Source of the DNA: Actinomycetota bacterium
GTDB taxonomy: Bacteria > Actinomycetota > Acidimicrobiia > Acidimicrobiales > Ilumatobacteraceae
NCBI GenBank assembly: GCA_005788205.1
Contig: SXYT01000005.1
Span: forward strand, 1 to 6,417
DNA length: 6,417 nt
Direction of reading: 5' to 3'
Position numbers and translations under genes: made by a program. Under the pieces are notes generated by a model. That model was not told the origin of the DNA. It was given only the letters and a program-made list of their open reading frames with translations, and did not search any database. This document shows, piece after piece, positions 5,468 through 6,417 of the stretch; the stretch's first letter is position 1, and each line of letters starts with the position of its first letter.

Positions 5468-6417
5468 ATGAGCGACCTGCCTCCCCCGCCGCCGCCCCCG
5501 CGGAGCACTCCCCCGCGCGACCCTTTCAAGGGACTGAGGCCCCGCAACGGCGGTGGTCAGGGCCAGCAGGACGGCAACGGCAGGACGCCGCTGCCCCGCT
5601 GGGCCGTCTGGGCGATCGTCGCCGCCGTCCTCGCGCTCGGCATCGGCAGCCAGATGTTCGCCACCGACACCGGTGAGCGGCTCTCCTACACCGAATTCCT
5701 CCAGCAGGTCCGTTCGGGCAAGGTCGAGCAGATCACCCTCAACAACGCCACCAACACGATCACCGGCACGCTCACCGACGGCAGCAAGTTCACGACCACC
5801 GGTGCGATGCAGCTGAGCGACGCCGACGAGCAGCTCCTCAAGGAGAAGGGCGTCGACTACGACTACAAGACGCCCCAGGCGAACTGGTTCACCAGCCTCG
5901 TGCCGATCCTGCTGCCGTTCTTCTTCGTCATCGCGTTCTTCATGTGGATGCAGCGCCGCGCCATGGGCCAGCAGGGCAACATCATGTCGATCGGGCGGAG
6001 CAAGGCGAAGGCGTACCAGGCGGACAAGCCCTCCACCACGTTCGCCGACGTCGCCGGCTATGACGGCGTGAAGCTGGAGATCAAGGAGGTCGTCGACTTC
6101 CTGCGGATGCCGGAGCGCTTCAAGGAGATAGGCGCGCGCGTCCCGAAGGGAATCCTGCTCGTCGGGCCGCCCGGCACCGGCAAGACCCTCGTCGCGCGCG
6201 CCGTCGCGGTCGAAGCCGGTGTCGGCTTCCTGTCCGTCACCGGGTCCGACTTCATGGAGATGTTCGTCGGCGTCGGGGCCAGCCGCGTGCGTGATCTGTT
6301 CCAGCAGGCACGCAAGATGGGCAAGGCGATCATCTTCGTGGACGAGATCGACTCCATCGGCCGCAAGCGCGGTGCCGGCCTGGGTGGCGGGCACGACGAG
6401 CGCGAACAGACGCTGAA
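5468..6417 (+). CDS. ftsH: ATP-dependent zinc metalloprotease FtsH, N-terminal two-thirds (truncated by window edge)
   Basis: 316 complete codons are visible. The N-terminus is cytosolic with seven consecutive prolines at residues 5-11. A first membrane segment lies at about 44-63, and the small outer FtsH domain (SYTEFLQQV and onward) at about 73-135. A second membrane segment lies at about 143-161, then the AAA+ domain. That domain contains FADVAGYDGVK (192-202), Walker A GPPGTGKT (233-240), the pore loop MFVGVGAS (265-272), Walker B IIFVDEID (288-295) and the GGGHDEREQTL segment. The second region of homology and the HEXGH zinc protease domain lie beyond the right edge. FtsH is a membrane-anchored hexamer that extracts and degrades misfolded membrane proteins and some regulators. 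The start was chosen because the family's N-terminal region begins shortly after it and a -10 box sits 6 bases upstream. The AAA+ part (ARAVAVEAGVGF) departs slightly from the common GEAGVPF. Confidence 0.97.
   Translation, partial: MSDLPPPPPPPRSTPPRDPFKGLRPRNGGGQGQQDGNGRTPLPRWAVWAIVAAVLALGIGSQMFATDTGERLSYTEFLQQVRSGKVEQITLNNATNTITGTLTDGSKFTTTGAMQLSDADEQLLKEKGVDYDYKTPQANWFTSLVPILLPFFFVIAFFMWMQRRAMGQQGNIMSIGRSKAKAYQADKPSTTFADVAGYDGVKLEIKEVVDFLRMPERFKEIGARVPKGILLVGPPGTGKTLVARAVAVEAGVGFLSVTGSDFMEMFVGVGASRVRDLFQQARKMGKAIIFVDEIDSIGRKRGAGLGGGHDEREQTL

Noticed and set aside
5353..5547. N-terminal extension of the DUF3499 gene to 141 residues
   Set aside because: The extra part crosses the divergent promoter region and the start of ftsH, is glycine-rich and unlike the family; the ATG at 5352 gives the expected small protein.
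5261..6394. A 377-codon open frame on the minus strand opposite ftsH
   Set aside because: Its sequence is the complement of the FtsH AAA+ region and has no motif of its own; the plus strand holds Walker A, Walker B and pore loop motifs.

Overview
The window is GC-rich, densely packed bacterial DNA. Its gene content points to an actinobacterium (Actinomycetota): a DUF3499 protein, a mycobacterial-type phosphomannomutase, a Trm112-like protein and S-adenosylhomocysteine hydrolase lie together on one strand, and the window has both Shine-Dalgarno starts and apparently leaderless starts. The FtsH sequence resembles copies I associate with Acidimicrobiia-like lineages, but I cannot fix the class from this window alone.

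Layout: six genes lie on the minus strand and one on the plus strand. Reading the minus strand in the direction of transcription from about 5352, there is a 76-residue DUF3499 protein with a putative zinc site, a CPBP-family intramembrane protease, an 842-residue GT-C-like polytopic membrane protein, a phosphomannomutase/phosphoglucomutase and a small Trm112-like protein. These five genes overlap or are separated by no more than 12 bases, so they look like one operon. After a 110-base gap comes adenosylhomocysteinase (ahcY/sahH), which runs off the left edge. On the plus strand, ftsH diverges from the operon across a 115-base region and runs off the right edge within its AAA+ domain.

Functional reading: phosphomannomutase makes mannose-1-phosphate, the precursor of GDP-mannose and lipid-linked mannose. 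The adjacent GT-C-like membrane protein has the shape of an enzyme using lipid-linked sugars at the outer face of the membrane. A cell-envelope glycan or glycoprotein role for the operon is a reasonable inference, but it is not shown by sequence. CPBP and FtsH are both membrane proteases and flank the divergent control region. Trm112 and AhcY both touch methylation: a methyltransferase partner in other systems, and removal of S-adenosylhomocysteine.

I see no mobile element, CRISPR array, RNA gene or clear new system. The parts most worth a second look are the ftsH/DUF3499 divergent control region (perfect palindrome, tandem GGTGC repeats, two leaderless-type -10 boxes), the run of seven prolines right after the FtsH start, the membrane protein/CPBP insertion between DUF3499 and phosphomannomutase, and the hairpin-rich leader of ahcY.
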